64,000 nucleotides of DNA from an uncultured Flavobacteriaceae bacterium (GCA_947500435.1 CANMRV010000004.1:620001-684000); one strand, 5' to 3'; shown: positions 49,007 to 57,850, counted from the stretch's first letter. The notes: generated by a model from the letters alone, not told the origin. Made by a program: numbers and translations.

Positions 49007-49846
49007 CTATACCAAGTGTAATTTGTAATTAACATATGATTTTGCCAAAAGCCCAAATTTCTGGTAATTAGGCACCCGAATTCTTGCATTCTTAATCTCC
49101 ATGGACGGGGTTTTTTGCAGTTTTTGGAGCAATTTATAATAGTATTTGTATGCGGTATATACGCCAAATTTTGCTTCATTTGGTAAATGCAAAATACCGG
49201 AATACCCTAAAGCGAAATCTGCTTTGATTTCCTCTACGATTTTGGATTTGGAAGCCTCATCTAACTCCTGCAGATTAGCATGAGGAAAATAAGCTCTGTT
49301 CAATTCTTCAAAATCTGCCTTTAAATCTCTAAGGAAATTAACTTTCTGAAAGGCAGAACCAAGTGACATGGCTGATTTTTTCAAGGCTTCATATTGCAAA
49401 TCATCTCCCTTTACAAAAACCTTCAAACACATCAAACCGACCACGTCAGCTGAACCATAGATGTATTCTTTATATTCAGCATCCGTTCTGTATTCACTTT
49501 TGGTAAGGTCCATTCGCATACTTTTCATAAACGAAGCGACCAAATGATACGGTATTTTGTATTTGTGATAGGTATGTTGAAAGGAATTAAGAATAGGGTT
49601 TAGACTGATTTTAGCCTCAATAGCGGACTTTAATTCCGTTTCAAAACTTTCAAATAACTCCTTTTTATCATAGTTATGAAATGTATCGACTATTTCATCA
49701 GCAAAGCGCACAAAACCATATATATTGTATATATCAGGTCTTATCGACGGCGATAGCATTTTGGTCGCCAAGGAAAAAGAAGTGCTATAAGATTCTGTAA
49801 CAATCTTACTGCAATCGTATGAAACTTTATCAAAAATACTTTTCAT
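49007..49846 (-). CDS. crtB: phytoene synthase CrtB
   Basis: A 279-residue enzyme that condenses two GGPP into phytoene. The two aspartate-rich motifs are RFADEIVDTFHNYD (first) and NFLRDLKADFEELNRAYFP (second). Length and spacing match bacterial CrtB. It is 5 bases from crtI and directly adjacent to crtZ on the same strand. Confidence 0.95.
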   Translation of the reverse strand: MKSIFDKVSYDCSKIVTESYSTSFSLATKMLSPSIRPDIYNIYGFVRFADEIVDTFHNYDKKELFESFETELKSAIEAKISLNPILNSFQHTYHKYKIPYHLVASFMKSMRMDLTKSEYRTDAEYKEYIYGSADVVGLMCLKVFVKGDDLQYEALKKSAMSLGSAFQKVNFLRDLKADFEELNRAYFPHANLQELDEASKSKIVEEIKADFALGYSGILHLPNEAKFGVYTAYKYYYKLLQKLQKTPSMEIKNARIRVPNYQKFGLLAKSYVNYKLHLV

Positions 49847-49851
49847 ATTTA

Positions 49852-51309
49852 CTAGTCTACTTTGGCTATTAATTCAGAAACTAATTTTCCAGATATCAAG
49901 GCAGGTGGTACTCCAGGTCCTGGTACGGTAAGTTGCCCAGTAAAGAATAATTTTTTTACTTTTTTACTTTGCAATTTCGGTCGTAGGAACGCTGTTTGTA
50001 AAAGCGTGTTAGCCATTCCGTATGCATTGCCCTTATATGAATTGTATTCCTTCACAAAATCATTCACACAAAAGGACTCCTTAAATATAATATTATTTTC
50101 AATTTCTTGCCCCGTTCTTATTTGAAACCTTTTTAAAATTAGGTCGAAATATTGCTTTCTCAATTCAGGGGTATCCTCCAAACCGGGTGCTATAGGAACC
50201 AGAAAAAAACCTGTCTCGCGGCCCTCTGGAGACATACTCTCGTCAGTTACAGAAGGAAAGTTAGCATAGAATAAGGGGTCTGAGGGCCATTGAGGCTCAT
50301 CGTAAATTTCCTCGGCATGTTTTTCAAAATCAGTATCAAAAAACAAATTATGATGTTCAATATTTTTTAATTTTCTATCGAAACCCACATAAAAGAGGAG
50401 GGAGGATGGCGCAAAAGTCTTCTTCGACCAATATGATTCGGAATATTGTCGATATTTTTCGTCTAACAATGTCTCTGAATGGTGATAATCTGCACCACTC
50501 AACACAAAATCACTATCTATTTCTTTACCGTTAAGGGATATTCCAATAGCTTTTCCGTTTTCAACACGGATTTTTTCTACAGAACTATTCGTACTTATGG
50601 ATACCCCTAATTCAATAGCCAAGGCCTGCATTGCTTTAATGATTTCGTACATACCACCTTTTGGGTGCCATGTGCCCAATCCGAAATCAGCAAAATTCAT
50701 AAAGCTATAGAAAGAAGGAGTCTTGCTTGGTTTCGCCCCAAGAAACAAAACTGGAAATTCTAATGTGGAAATCAATTTTGGATTTTTGAATTTCTTACGC
50801 ACTTGACCACTTATGGTTTTGAAAAATTGGTCAACTTTAAAAACGGTTTCTTTTGTAACGAGTTCAAAGGGTGAGAGACCTGGTCTTAGAACCACCTTAT
50901 CAATAGCAATGCTATAATTTTCCTGAGCGTCCGCAATAAACTTTCTTAAGTGTTTGGAGCTTCCGCTCTCAATACGTTCAAATTCCACACAAATTTTATC
51001 CATTGTATCACCGATGGTAATGGTGTCATCAGTAAAGAAAATTTTATAGGCTGGGCTCAGTTTGTCTAGTTGGTAGTAATCCGAAGTTTTCTTATCGAAA
51101 TCTGCAAAGAACTTATCAAATATGTCGGGCATCCAATACCAGCTAGGGCCGATGTCGAAAGTAAAACCATCTTTTACAAGCTGTCTAGCTCGTCCACCGA
51201 CGGTTGCGTTTTTTTCAAATACAGATACCTTAAAACCCGCTTTTGCCAGGTAGCATGCTGCGGATAAAGATGAGAAACCTGACCCTATTATACTAACAGT
51301 CTTATTCAT
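49852..51309 (-). CDS. crtI: phytoene desaturase CrtI
   Basis: A 485-residue FAD-linked desaturase that makes lycopene from phytoene. The dinucleotide-binding motif is IIGSGFSSLSAACYLAKAGFKVSVFEKNATVGGRA, starting at residue 6, and the C-terminal motif FFTGQLTVPGPGVPPALISGKLV is diagnostic for CrtI. It begins 20 bases after the regulator gene and ends 5 bases before crtB. Confidence 0.96.
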   Translation of the reverse strand: MNKTVSIIGSGFSSLSAACYLAKAGFKVSVFEKNATVGGRARQLVKDGFTFDIGPSWYWMPDIFDKFFADFDKKTSDYYQLDKLSPAYKIFFTDDTITIGDTMDKICVEFERIESGSSKHLRKFIADAQENYSIAIDKVVLRPGLSPFELVTKETVFKVDQFFKTISGQVRKKFKNPKLISTLEFPVLFLGAKPSKTPSFYSFMNFADFGLGTWHPKGGMYEIIKAMQALAIELGVSISTNSSVEKIRVENGKAIGISLNGKEIDSDFVLSGADYHHSETLLDEKYRQYSESYWSKKTFAPSSLLFYVGFDRKLKNIEHHNLFFDTDFEKHAEEIYDEPQWPSDPLFYANFPSVTDESMSPEGRETGFFLVPIAPGLEDTPELRKQYFDLILKRFQIRTGQEIENNIIFKESFCVNDFVKEYNSYKGNAYGMANTLLQTAFLRPKLQSKKVKKLFFTGQLTVPGPGVPPALISGKLVSELIAKVD

Positions 51310-51329
51310 ACAAAGAGGAAGATTCGGGT

Positions 51330-52229
51330 TTAAAGTTGTTCGACAACTTGATCTATGGAATTGAAAGTTTTCACGAAATCAGGAAGATTACCAGAATCTA
51401 AGTGCTTGGTTTGATAGCCTAGAAGCCATACGTCAGCAGCACCATATTCTTTGATTAAATCAGTGAATTCGAGCATATATTTTTCAATTTTTTCTTTCGT
51501 AGGCGTAACTGTAAAGTAGGATAGAAAACAAAGATTGTCAAAGTACTTCATGACGTCTTTCAAGGTGTCTAAAGGAACAGTCTGACCTAGGTAAATCGAT
51601 TTATAGCCCCTTAGAACTATTTCGTAATTAAGATATAAAAGACCAATTTCATGAATCTCATTTTCTGGCAAAAATGGCACGAAAATCTTATCCTTTTTTA
51701 CAGGCTCTAGATGTTGGAGTTTTTCAGTGTTAATTAAGATTTTTTGTTTTATCAAGCTCGTAATAAAATGCTCGTGGGCAGGACTTATAGTATCTGTCTG
51801 CCAAAGCAATCCGATTTCATTAAGCAAAGGAATGAAGACCTCTTTGAAGACATCCCTGAATGATTTGTCGACCAAAACACTATTATAGGTACTCATGAAG
51901 AGCGATTGGTCAAAATTAATCATTGATAGTTTAAATGCGTTAATCGCGTGGTTTTTGACGCTGTTTTTCGCAACTATTTCTCGTACCATCAAGGGAATGT
52001 TACCTTCAGGAATACGGGAAATTTTTGAGATTTTATATCCGTTATTATAAAGCAGAGTAACGTTCAAAAGCTTCTGAAGACTATTTAAACTATAAGTACG
52101 AATATTTGTAGCGGTTCTTTCCGGAGCAAGAAGGTTATATCGTTTCTCCCAAATACGTATGGTGTGTGCTTTAATTCCCGATAGGTTTTCCAAATCGCGA
52201 ATGCTGAAATTCTTTTTTACATTGTTCAT
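51330..52229 (-). CDS. MerR-family regulator with cobalamin-binding domain, CarH-like
   Basis: A 299-residue protein starting at ATG 52227-52229. Residues 9-50 form the MerR helix-turn-helix (HTIRIWEKRYNLL). Residues 95-160 are the helical cap with W143-x9-E153-H154, the W-x9-EH motif that protects adenosylcobalamin in CarH. Residues 180-299 are the Rossmann B12-binding domain with E191-x-H193-x-x-G196 (ExHxxG). Such proteins repress carotenoid genes in the dark and release DNA when light breaks the Co-C bond. It leads the crt operon, so it probably regulates itself and the pathway. Confidence 0.9.
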   Translation of the reverse strand: MNNVKKNFSIRDLENLSGIKAHTIRIWEKRYNLLAPERTATNIRTYSLNSLQKLLNVTLLYNNGYKISKISRIPEGNIPLMVREIVAKNSVKNHAINAFKLSMINFDQSLFMSTYNSVLVDKSFRDVFKEVFIPLLNEIGLLWQTDTISPAHEHFITSLIKQKILINTEKLQHLEPVKKDKIFVPFLPENEIHEIGLLYLNYEIVLRGYKSIYLGQTVPLDTLKDVMKYFDNLCFLSYFTVTPTKEKIEKYMLEFTDLIKEYGAADVWLLGYQTKHLDSGNLPDFVKTFNSIDQVVEQL

Positions 52230-52250
52230 TCTTTTGTAAAAATAATTAAA

Positions 52251-52258
52251 CAAATTTA
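52251..52258 (-). promoter_or_regulatory. -7-like element of the carotenoid operon
   Basis: TAAATTTG on the minus strand matches TAnnTTTG, 21 bases upstream of the regulator ATG. No TTG is visible at the expected -33 position, so the promoter may need an activator or be weak. CarH-type operators would be expected here; I cannot define one. Confidence 0.4.
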
Positions 52259-52360
52259 CAATTTAAAGAATCCTTTGGTTAAAATTTAAGTTAAAATTGC
52301 AGGCAGCTTATATTTAGTTGGCAGATTTTGAATTATAAGTGACCGGCATTACAGAAAATG

Positions 52361-52394
52361 AAAAATCCTTAAAAACAATTTGTTTTCAAGGATT
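52361..52394 (-). terminator. terminator of tRNA-Leu
   Basis: Minus-strand AATCCTTGAAAAC pairs with the later TTTTTAAGGATT part, then a T-rich run follows. It starts five bases after the tRNA 3' end. Confidence 0.75.
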
Positions 52395-52398
52395 AATG

Positions 52399-52482
52399 TG
52401 CGCACGAGAAGACTCGAACTTCCACGGCCTAATGGCCACCAGCCCCTCAAGCTGGCGCGTCTACCAATTCCGCCACGTGCGC
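52399..52482 (-). tRNA. tRNA-Leu(GAG)
   Basis: An 84-nucleotide class II tRNA. Acceptor strands GCGCACG and CGTGCGC pair fully, with discriminator A. The anticodon stem CCAGC/GCTGG encloses the loop TTGAGGG, giving anticodon GAG (reads CUC and CUU leucine codons). The long variable arm is GGCC-ATTA-GGCC, and the T-loop is TTCGAGT. CCA is not encoded. The gene lies downstream of a broken response-regulator gene. Confidence 0.95.
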
Positions 52483-52613
52483 TTTTTTAAGCTGGGCAAA
52501 TATAGAAAGCTATGAGTTAACAGAAAATTAATTTTACTTATTTATGGTTTAAATGAATCGCTTTAAGAATTCGATTTTAAGAAGATGGCTATGGATTGAG
52601 GTTTTTTTGAAAC

Positions 52614-53354
52614 TCAAGACAAGGCATTTGAAGAGAGATTGGCTGCCAATTCAGACATTACATTTCTGTATGACCTAGAAAAAGGAAGTTTCATTTTTAG
52701 CGGTTTTAAATAGCATTCATACCTACCGAGATGAATTCGAGAAATATAGTTTTGATAAATTACAAAGCTTTGATGAATCCGCCGAAAGGATCCGGGCAGT
52801 ATCGATTCAAAATATTTTAAGGTTTTATAGGCTACTATCTTTGTTCTATCAGTCATAAAAAACTCAGTAGAATTATTATCAGCCTTTAAATAAAGAATAT
52901 TCTTTATTTCAATAAATCGATAATCACTGTAAGTCAGTAAACAGAGCTTTTTAGGTTTGTCCTTTTTCGGAATGTTTACAATACGCAATCTGGAGTCTAA
53001 TATGCGTAGTTGTGGTTCATTTAATGGGTGCAGTAAGTAATAATAGAAGTTATGTTTAATTCAGTTATAGGCTTGCTTTTTTGAAGAAGCAATGGCTACT
53101 AGGTGCGGTTTTTGGAGGAACGATCTATATAAATCGTTTATAGTGTTGATGGGATCGATAAAATCTTCATTGGAGTAATTATCGACATTAATGAAAATTA
53201 GGCTTGGGGTTCCAGCAAGAATAACATCCAATAATTGATTGGTGTTTTCAGCAATTCCAACCAGATTGTATCCGTCCAAATTAGACAAATAAGATATTAA
53301 AGCAGCAGATGACTCTTTGTTCAACCCTATTAGTGCATATTGTATTGTTTTCAT
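52614..53354 (-). pseudogene. LytTR response regulator interrupted by an in-frame TGA
   Basis: Read as one frame from ATG 53354 this is a 245-residue protein of normal LytTR response-regulator size, broken by TGA at 53061-53063 (codon 98). Before the stop lies a receiver (YALIGLNKESSAALISYLS ... IASSKKQAYN). After it, in the same frame, are the receiver end IKHNFYYYLLHPLNEPQL and a LytTR domain (DYRFIEIKNILYLKADNNSTEFF, RIHQSFVI). The phosphoacceptor aspartate is replaced by N56 in LIFINVDN, and the early acidic pair is missing. It is a recent nonsense mutation, a readthrough site or a sequencing error. No kinase is adjacent. Confidence 0.8.
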
Positions 53355-53591
53355 AGCTACGGGGTGTATAATTATGTAAAAAGCAGGTATTTTCTTTCAA
53401 ATAAAAAATTTTGTATGCTATTATTCATATAATGAGATACTTTTTAAAATAATGTAACAAACGGTTATTGTTAGTGATTAATCGATTTGCCTCTTGAATT
53501 TATCGATGAATGAGGAGATTAAATAGGTAGTTGCTTAAGTTGGAGAGAGTGCTCTGAAAAATGGAACAAGGATTAGGAGCTGAGTGTAAAG

Positions 53592-53622
53592 CAAAAGGCC
53601 CCTGTTTGACAGAGGCTTTTGT
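53592..53622 (-). terminator. terminator downstream of the tRNA remnant
   Basis: On the minus strand AAAAGCCTCTGT pairs with ACAGGGGCCTTTT (one bulge), with A and T runs. It follows the tRNA 3' fragment after five bases, as it would a complete tRNA gene. Confidence 0.85.
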
Positions 53623-53627
53623 TTTAG

Positions 53628-53648
53628 TGACCTGGCTGGGGCTCGAAC
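53628..53648 (-). other. 3' fragment of a tRNA gene (probable attachment-site scar)
   Basis: Twenty-one minus-strand bases match tRNA positions 53-73: G53, T-loop TTCGAGC, T-stem CCCAG, acceptor CCAGGTC and discriminator A. The 5' acceptor, D-arm and anticodon arm are absent. Breaking exactly at the T-arm is the mark of tyrosine-recombinase elements that insert at tRNA 3' ends. The sequence to its right (53649-53914) holds no recognisable gene. The neighbouring tRNA-Leu is not the source; its T-arm and acceptor differ. Confidence 0.7.
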
Positions 53649-53849
53649 AACTTCCGTAATCATTTGATAATCAAAAAGTTAAAATCGGTATTTTCAAAGT
53701 ACGCACCGAATAGAGCACCGGATTGTACTATTATATTCAATGAACTTGTTTGTATCCAAATGTCGGTAAATTCTATTCGAAAGTCAAAAATTGTTACCTG
53801 CTTGTCACAATTTATTCAAAATTTTAAACTTTGAACAAAGGTAAAAAAC

Positions 53850-53903
53850 GTGAAAAATTACTCTTGTTCAAATATTGAGTGTGAAAATTACCCTTGTCGA
53901 ATT
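53850..53903. repeat. short tandem direct repeat at the array's downstream end
   Basis: GTGAAAAATTACTCTTGT (from 53850) and GTGAAAATTACCCTTGT (from 53881) are near-identical copies about 31 bases apart, and a further 'gtacccttta' follows that leads into the first array repeat. The rest of the 53649-53914 gap is AT-rich with no frame I can support. Confidence 0.5.
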
Positions 53904-53914
53904 TTAAAATGTAC

Positions 53915-53930
53915 CCTTTATTTGAACTTT
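53915..53930 (-). repeat. array repeat, copy 1 (downstream edge)
   Basis: Minus strand AAAGTTCAAATAAAGG, a full match to the array consensus. It lies 28 bases beyond the stop of the 53958-55082 gene and closes the array. Confidence 0.85.
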
Positions 53931-53957
53931 AATTAACTCATTATTTTGAAAGCATAA

Positions 53958-55082
53958 TTATTCGCCAAACCAGTTGAACTTATTGAACAAATTCATCGCC
54001 TCGTTCACTTTTCTCCAAGTAGATCCTAATGGTCTATTAAATAGGCCTATAAATAGGACATCCTCACTAGGGAAATAATAATAAAAGGAATTAAATCCAC
54101 CTTGCGAACCCGTGTGATAAACCATGTCCATTTTGAATCTAGATTTATCCTTTGGAGTTATGAACCAACCATGTCCGATTTTTGGATTTGTGGTGTCTTT
54201 CCAATTTTGAGGCCTGTAAATCGTTCTTGACCTAGCTATTGTTTTCGCGTTTAAAAATAAATTGTTTTTCAGAGCATTTTCGTACTTCGCCAAATCTACC
54301 ACTGAACTCCAAACCCCTCCATTTCCAGCTGCAGCAAAAGTCGGGGTTTCGCCATAATCTCGTTCGACATAACCGCCAGTTATATATTCATAAGCATGTG
54401 CCACGTCCTTTTGAGGATACGGGCCATCTGTGATTTTACTATTTGTCATTCCAGAGGGGACGAAAATTTCTTCTGAAATGACTTTTTGCCATTTCTTATC
54501 AGCAATTTTTTCTATAATCAAAGCCAGTCCATTAAAAGCTGGATTGGAGTATTCGAATCTTTCTCCAGGCTCGAAATTAAGCTGCCCAATGGACTTTAAT
54601 GGCTCAAAATTCCCCTTGTCTTTCGCCGTTATGTAAAAATCAATATTATCATTTACTTTTCGGATATCCGGTAGGCCGGAAGAATGCGATAAAAGGTGTT
54701 TTAAAAGTATTTTATCGGCGATATCGGGATTCTTAAAATCCCTAAAATATGTAGAAAGGCTATCGTCTAAAGAAAGATGACCTCTTTCCTTTAATATCAG
54801 TATGCCGTTAGCTACAAACGTTTTAGAAATGGAACCTGTATTGAAGATAGTATGTTCAGTAATTTTTTCTTTTGTTTCGAGATCCGCTATGCCATAATTC
54901 CGTAGATAAATTGTCTTATTTCCTTTTTTTATTAGAATGGATCCGCCAGGTTCGTTGGAACCAAATTCGTCTTCGAAAAGACTATCTAGATGCGTTTCAA
55001 AGGCCTTTTCTCCTGACTGTGATAAACAAGAAGGACTCATGGCTATCAAAACAACTGCCCATAAGATAAATCTACATATCAT
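53958..55082 (-). CDS. secreted CubicO-family serine hydrolase (beta-lactamase superfamily)
   Basis: A 374-residue secreted protein (signal peptide ending CLSQ). The motifs are GSISKTF (SxxK, active serine), YSNPAF (YxN) and HTGSQGGF (HxG), the class C beta-lactamase/CubicO set. Likely activity: esterase or peptidase on peptidoglycan or small peptides. It lies in the repeat-flanked array, with array repeats 43 bases beyond its stop and just upstream of its start. One of three CubicO-type genes in this part of the window, all different. Confidence 0.88.
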   Translation of the reverse strand: MICRFILWAVVLIAMSPSCLSQSGEKAFETHLDSLFEDEFGSNEPGGSILIKKGNKTIYLRNYGIADLETKEKITEHTIFNTGSISKTFVANGILILKERGHLSLDDSLSTYFRDFKNPDIADKILLKHLLSHSSGLPDIRKVNDNIDFYITAKDKGNFEPLKSIGQLNFEPGERFEYSNPAFNGLALIIEKIADKKWQKVISEEIFVPSGMTNSKITDGPYPQKDVAHAYEYITGGYVERDYGETPTFAAAGNGGVWSSVVDLAKYENALKNNLFLNAKTIARSRTIYRPQNWKDTTNPKIGHGWFITPKDKSRFKMDMVYHTGSQGGFNSFYYYFPSEDVLFIGLFNRPLGSTWRKVNEAMNLFNKFNWFGE

Positions 55083-55092
55083 GTTTTCAATA

Positions 55093-55107
55093 CTTTATTT
55101 GAACTTT
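55093..55107 (-). repeat. array repeat, copy 2
   Basis: Minus strand AAAGTTCAAATAAAG, 11 bases upstream of the ATG of the serine hydrolase gene. It lies between that gene and the next lipoprotein gene. Confidence 0.8.
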
Positions 55108-55214
55108 TGAGAACAGTACTACAACATTCAATAAGAGCCCTTGTTGACTATATTTTTTCAATATAATTATTCATTAACCTTTTGGAAATAGATTATAATT
55201 AGAAGTTATATAGT

Positions 55215-55868
55215 CTAAAATCTTATTTGGCTAGTATTCAAGATAAACTCTTTTTCATTGTTGAATTTAAAGGTAATCCTGAAAACATACGTATTAGTTA
55301 ACAGTTCTTTATTATCAAAGGACAATACATAGAATTCGGGAAATGAACTATTATGGTACCTCGTATTAAATTCTTTAATTGTAAACTCATACTTTGCAAA
55401 AGTATTTTGACTATTAATATCTGGGGTTGGAATTAGTGATATGTTTTCAGAGTTATCCACAAACTCAATAAATTCTTCGTTATTCTTTTTTACCTCGACA
55501 GAGATACTTTCTAATTTGTCGTCATATTTTATAGCATAATCAACTACTAGCCCTTGTTCGTAGTATTCTTTTTCTTTGTTTTCATAATACAGAAATAAAG
55601 AGTCTCTACTACCAGAAATAAAATTAAAGTATACTAAAATTTCATTTTCTTCAACGAATTTTTCAGCTTGGGTAGGCTCTATAATGGGGAAATCATCGTT
55701 ACTTGTATAAATTGCTGCATAATCAAGAGCAATTGAGTCGATTGTTATTCCATTATTAATAATGGTCTCTATGTTTAATGGAATCTCAGCTACTTCTGTT
55801 TCTTCATTTTCAGTGCAACCCCATTGTAATATAAAACAGAGAACTAAAGGTTTTAAAAGTTGTTTCAT
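55215..55868 (-). CDS. unrecognised lipoprotein
   Basis: A 217-residue lipoprotein (signal VLCFILQWGCTE, acylated cysteine at about residue 18). The mature part is hydrophilic and acidic, with asparagine/lysine-rich sequence and no cysteine. The ending 'KNNEEFIEF ... NEKEFILNTSQIRF' alternates beta-like strands, so a beta-rich fold is likely. AT content is high even for this genome. I recognise no family. It is the only gene in its array unit. Confidence 0.65.
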   Translation of the reverse strand: MKQLLKPLVLCFILQWGCTENEETEVAEIPLNIETIINNGITIDSIALDYAAIYTSNDDFPIIEPTQAEKFVEENEILVYFNFISGSRDSLFLYYENKEKEYYEQGLVVDYAIKYDDKLESISVEVKKNNEEFIEFVDNSENISLIPTPDINSQNTFAKYEFTIKEFNTRYHNSSFPEFYVLSFDNKELLTNTYVFRITFKFNNEKEFILNTSQIRF

Positions 55869-56047
55869 AACTTAGGTTTTCAGTATTATATATATAAGAG
55901 ATATAAAAATTGAAATGGTTGCTTGAAATTACGGTCAACAATCGTATTAATGTACTATAATGCTTATTTCTAATATTGGAATAATTGAATAAAACCCTAG
56001 TAAACACCCATTTTTTTGAAAAGTCTAATAGTGTTTTAAACGAATCG

Positions 56048-56061
56048 TTTTATTGAACTTT
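56048..56061 (-). repeat. array repeat, copy 3 (degenerate)
   Basis: Minus strand AAAGTTCAATAAAA: one base of the consensus is missing and the end differs. It lies between the 55215-55868 and 56093-56503 genes. Confidence 0.5.
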
Positions 56062-56092
56062 GGTCTATTCCAGACCTTCGATTTAATTTCAA

Positions 56093-56503
56093 TTATTCTA
56101 TTTTGATTTCGGCAAGAACCATTTTGTTCGATTTTAACTCAACTATTTTGAATACTGTTCCATTTCGATTAATTGGTTCAGATGTAGTTAGTATCCAATC
56201 GTCTTCGTCTAAACTCCATATCCCGTTATAATTATGGGTTCGAAGCATTGAGTCGTTCCCACAAGGTGCAGAATAACGACTTCTAAATTCTCCGCTCTTC
56301 AAAATCTCAATCCTTAATCCATATTTGCGCGTAGTTTCCACTTGTCTTTCAAAGGTCAACTCGGCTGTTCTATTATTATAGGTTGGACGCCATGTTCCAA
56401 TTAACTCATCAGCATTAAAATCAAATATTGCATTTTCTTGACCAAAACTGAACTGAAGTCCAAACATGACTGTTAAGCTTAGCAAAAGGAGTTTATTTTT
56501 CAT
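56093..56503 (-). CDS. secreted lipocalin-like protein
   Basis: A 136-residue protein with signal peptide (MFGLQFSFGQ). The mature domain has the early ADELIGTWRPTYNNRTAELTF (GxW lipocalin-like signature), a conserved cysteine in RYSAPCGND, NGIWSLDEDDWIL, and closes with strand FKIVELKSNKMVLAE. The fold is lipocalin-like, common in Bacteroidota. It occupies one array unit on its own. Confidence 0.75.
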   Translation of the reverse strand: MKNKLLLLSLTVMFGLQFSFGQENAIFDFNADELIGTWRPTYNNRTAELTFERQVETTRKYGLRIEILKSGEFRSRYSAPCGNDSMLRTHNYNGIWSLDEDDWILTTSEPINRNGTVFKIVELKSNKMVLAEIKIE

Positions 56504-56574
56504 GATATCGGTTTTCAGACTTCAATCAAATACTGTTCCTTTTATGTTCTGACGAAGAATTGTGCATACATTAT

Positions 56575-56590
56575 CCTTTATTTGAACTTT
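56575..56590 (-). repeat. array repeat, copy 4 (provides a stop codon)
   Basis: Minus strand AAAGTTCAAATAAAGG, a full match. The TAA inside it is the stop codon of the upstream serine hydrolase gene (56578-56580), so the coding sequence runs into the repeat and ends in it. Confidence 0.85.
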
Positions 56591-57795
56591 AGTTCATACT
56601 CGCCTAAAACGTTATAAATTTCGTCTAAGGTCGGCCGGACGTCTTCATCGAAGTCTGTATCCGTGTTTATTAGAACTATTTTACCAACCAAGCTTTCAGG
56701 ATTAAAATACATGTAAGCCATAAGGCCGGGGTCATATCCATTATAACCAAGCCCCTTTTTCGAATAATCCATAAAAATTCCAGAATTTGCATCAACTCCC
56801 TCCGGAAGTTGGCTTTTGGTCAATTGCTTTTTAAAAAGTTCATCATAACTTTCTTTTGACAACAAACTTCCTTTTCGTGAATAGCCCTTAATTAATTCAG
56901 ACAAAAACTTACCTAAATCGGCACTAGATGTAATGAGTCCGCTGGCAGGAAAACCGATGGTTGTATAATCAGCCATAATTTGTGAGTTGGTTGCATATAA
57001 GGTTGAACGGTTCTTTGATTCAATATTTTTAGAATTCCAACTTGACGAGGTCATTTGTAGGGGTTCAAGAATGTATTTTGTGGTAAATGTTTGATAGGGA
57101 ATTCCAGTTGCCGATTCAATTACAAGAGCACATAGGTTAGACCCGACATTCGAATAATCAAATTTTGCTGACGGTTTATTTGAGGAATAACTTTCGCCAT
57201 TGTTCAGGTCGCCTTTTTCGGTCAATAAATTTTTTAAAAAATCGGCAAGCGATATTTTGGTTTTAGGCTTATTGAAATATTCTGGTATTCCAGTACCTTT
57301 TTTATGGTCCTTTTCAATTAGAATGTAATCACTTTCCCAAAAACTATCTGAATCGGTTATTGAAGAAGTGTGGATAGCCAATTGCCTTATAGAAATCGGT
57401 GTTTCTGGAAAGTTTGGGTTTGATACTTTAAAAGGAAGATATTTATTTATGGGTTCATCAAGATTAAGTTTGCCCATTTCTTGGGCTTTAAACAATGAAA
57501 GGCCAATCAAAGTCTTTGAAATTGAGGCAATAGGTTGAATGGTTTGAGTTGAATATTGTTTTTGGGTGGTGGAGTCTGCAAATCCAAATCCTTCATTGTA
57601 GAGAATCCCGGTAGAATCTACCATTGCTACAGAAAACCCAACTATCTTCCCGTTCCTATTGATTTTGTCAATTTGAGCAGTCAATGAATCTTTAATTGTA
57701 GAATAGTTCTTTGTATTCTTTTTCGCCGAGTTGTTTTTTTGTCCGCATGCAACTACCAAAATAAAAATTGAAAGGACTAAGATTGTTTTATGCAT
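56578..57795 (-). CDS. CubicO-family serine hydrolase lipoprotein
   Basis: A 405-residue lipoprotein (IFILVVACGQK). Motifs: ASISKTLIG (SxxK), YSNVGSNL (YSN); the third motif is GYNGYDPG in place of HxG. Its last residues ELKFK come from the array repeat, which encodes the stop. The array repeat 5 lies 56 bases upstream of its start. It is only distantly similar to the other serine hydrolase in the array, so the two are not a recent duplication. Confidence 0.88.
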   Translation of the reverse strand: MHKTILVLSIFILVVACGQKNNSAKKNTKNYSTIKDSLTAQIDKINRNGKIVGFSVAMVDSTGILYNEGFGFADSTTQKQYSTQTIQPIASISKTLIGLSLFKAQEMGKLNLDEPINKYLPFKVSNPNFPETPISIRQLAIHTSSITDSDSFWESDYILIEKDHKKGTGIPEYFNKPKTKISLADFLKNLLTEKGDLNNGESYSSNKPSAKFDYSNVGSNLCALVIESATGIPYQTFTTKYILEPLQMTSSSWNSKNIESKNRSTLYATNSQIMADYTTIGFPASGLITSSADLGKFLSELIKGYSRKGSLLSKESYDELFKKQLTKSQLPEGVDANSGIFMDYSKKGLGYNGYDPGLMAYMYFNPESLVGKIVLINTDTDFDEDVRPTLDEIYNVLGEYELKFK

Positions 57796-57850
57796 TAAAC
57801 TTTGATTTTTTTAGCTTGTTGGTAACTGTTGAGCTCATATGTTTAATTAT

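Noticed and set aside
52614..53354. Two separate genes, a receiver protein and a LytTR protein
   Set aside because: The halves share one frame, the sequence between them encodes the receiver end, and the second half has no good start (TTG only).
53628..53648. A functional tRNA gene at the T-arm match
   Set aside because: Only positions 53-73 are present; upstream bases cannot pair to give a D-arm, anticodon arm or 5' acceptor.
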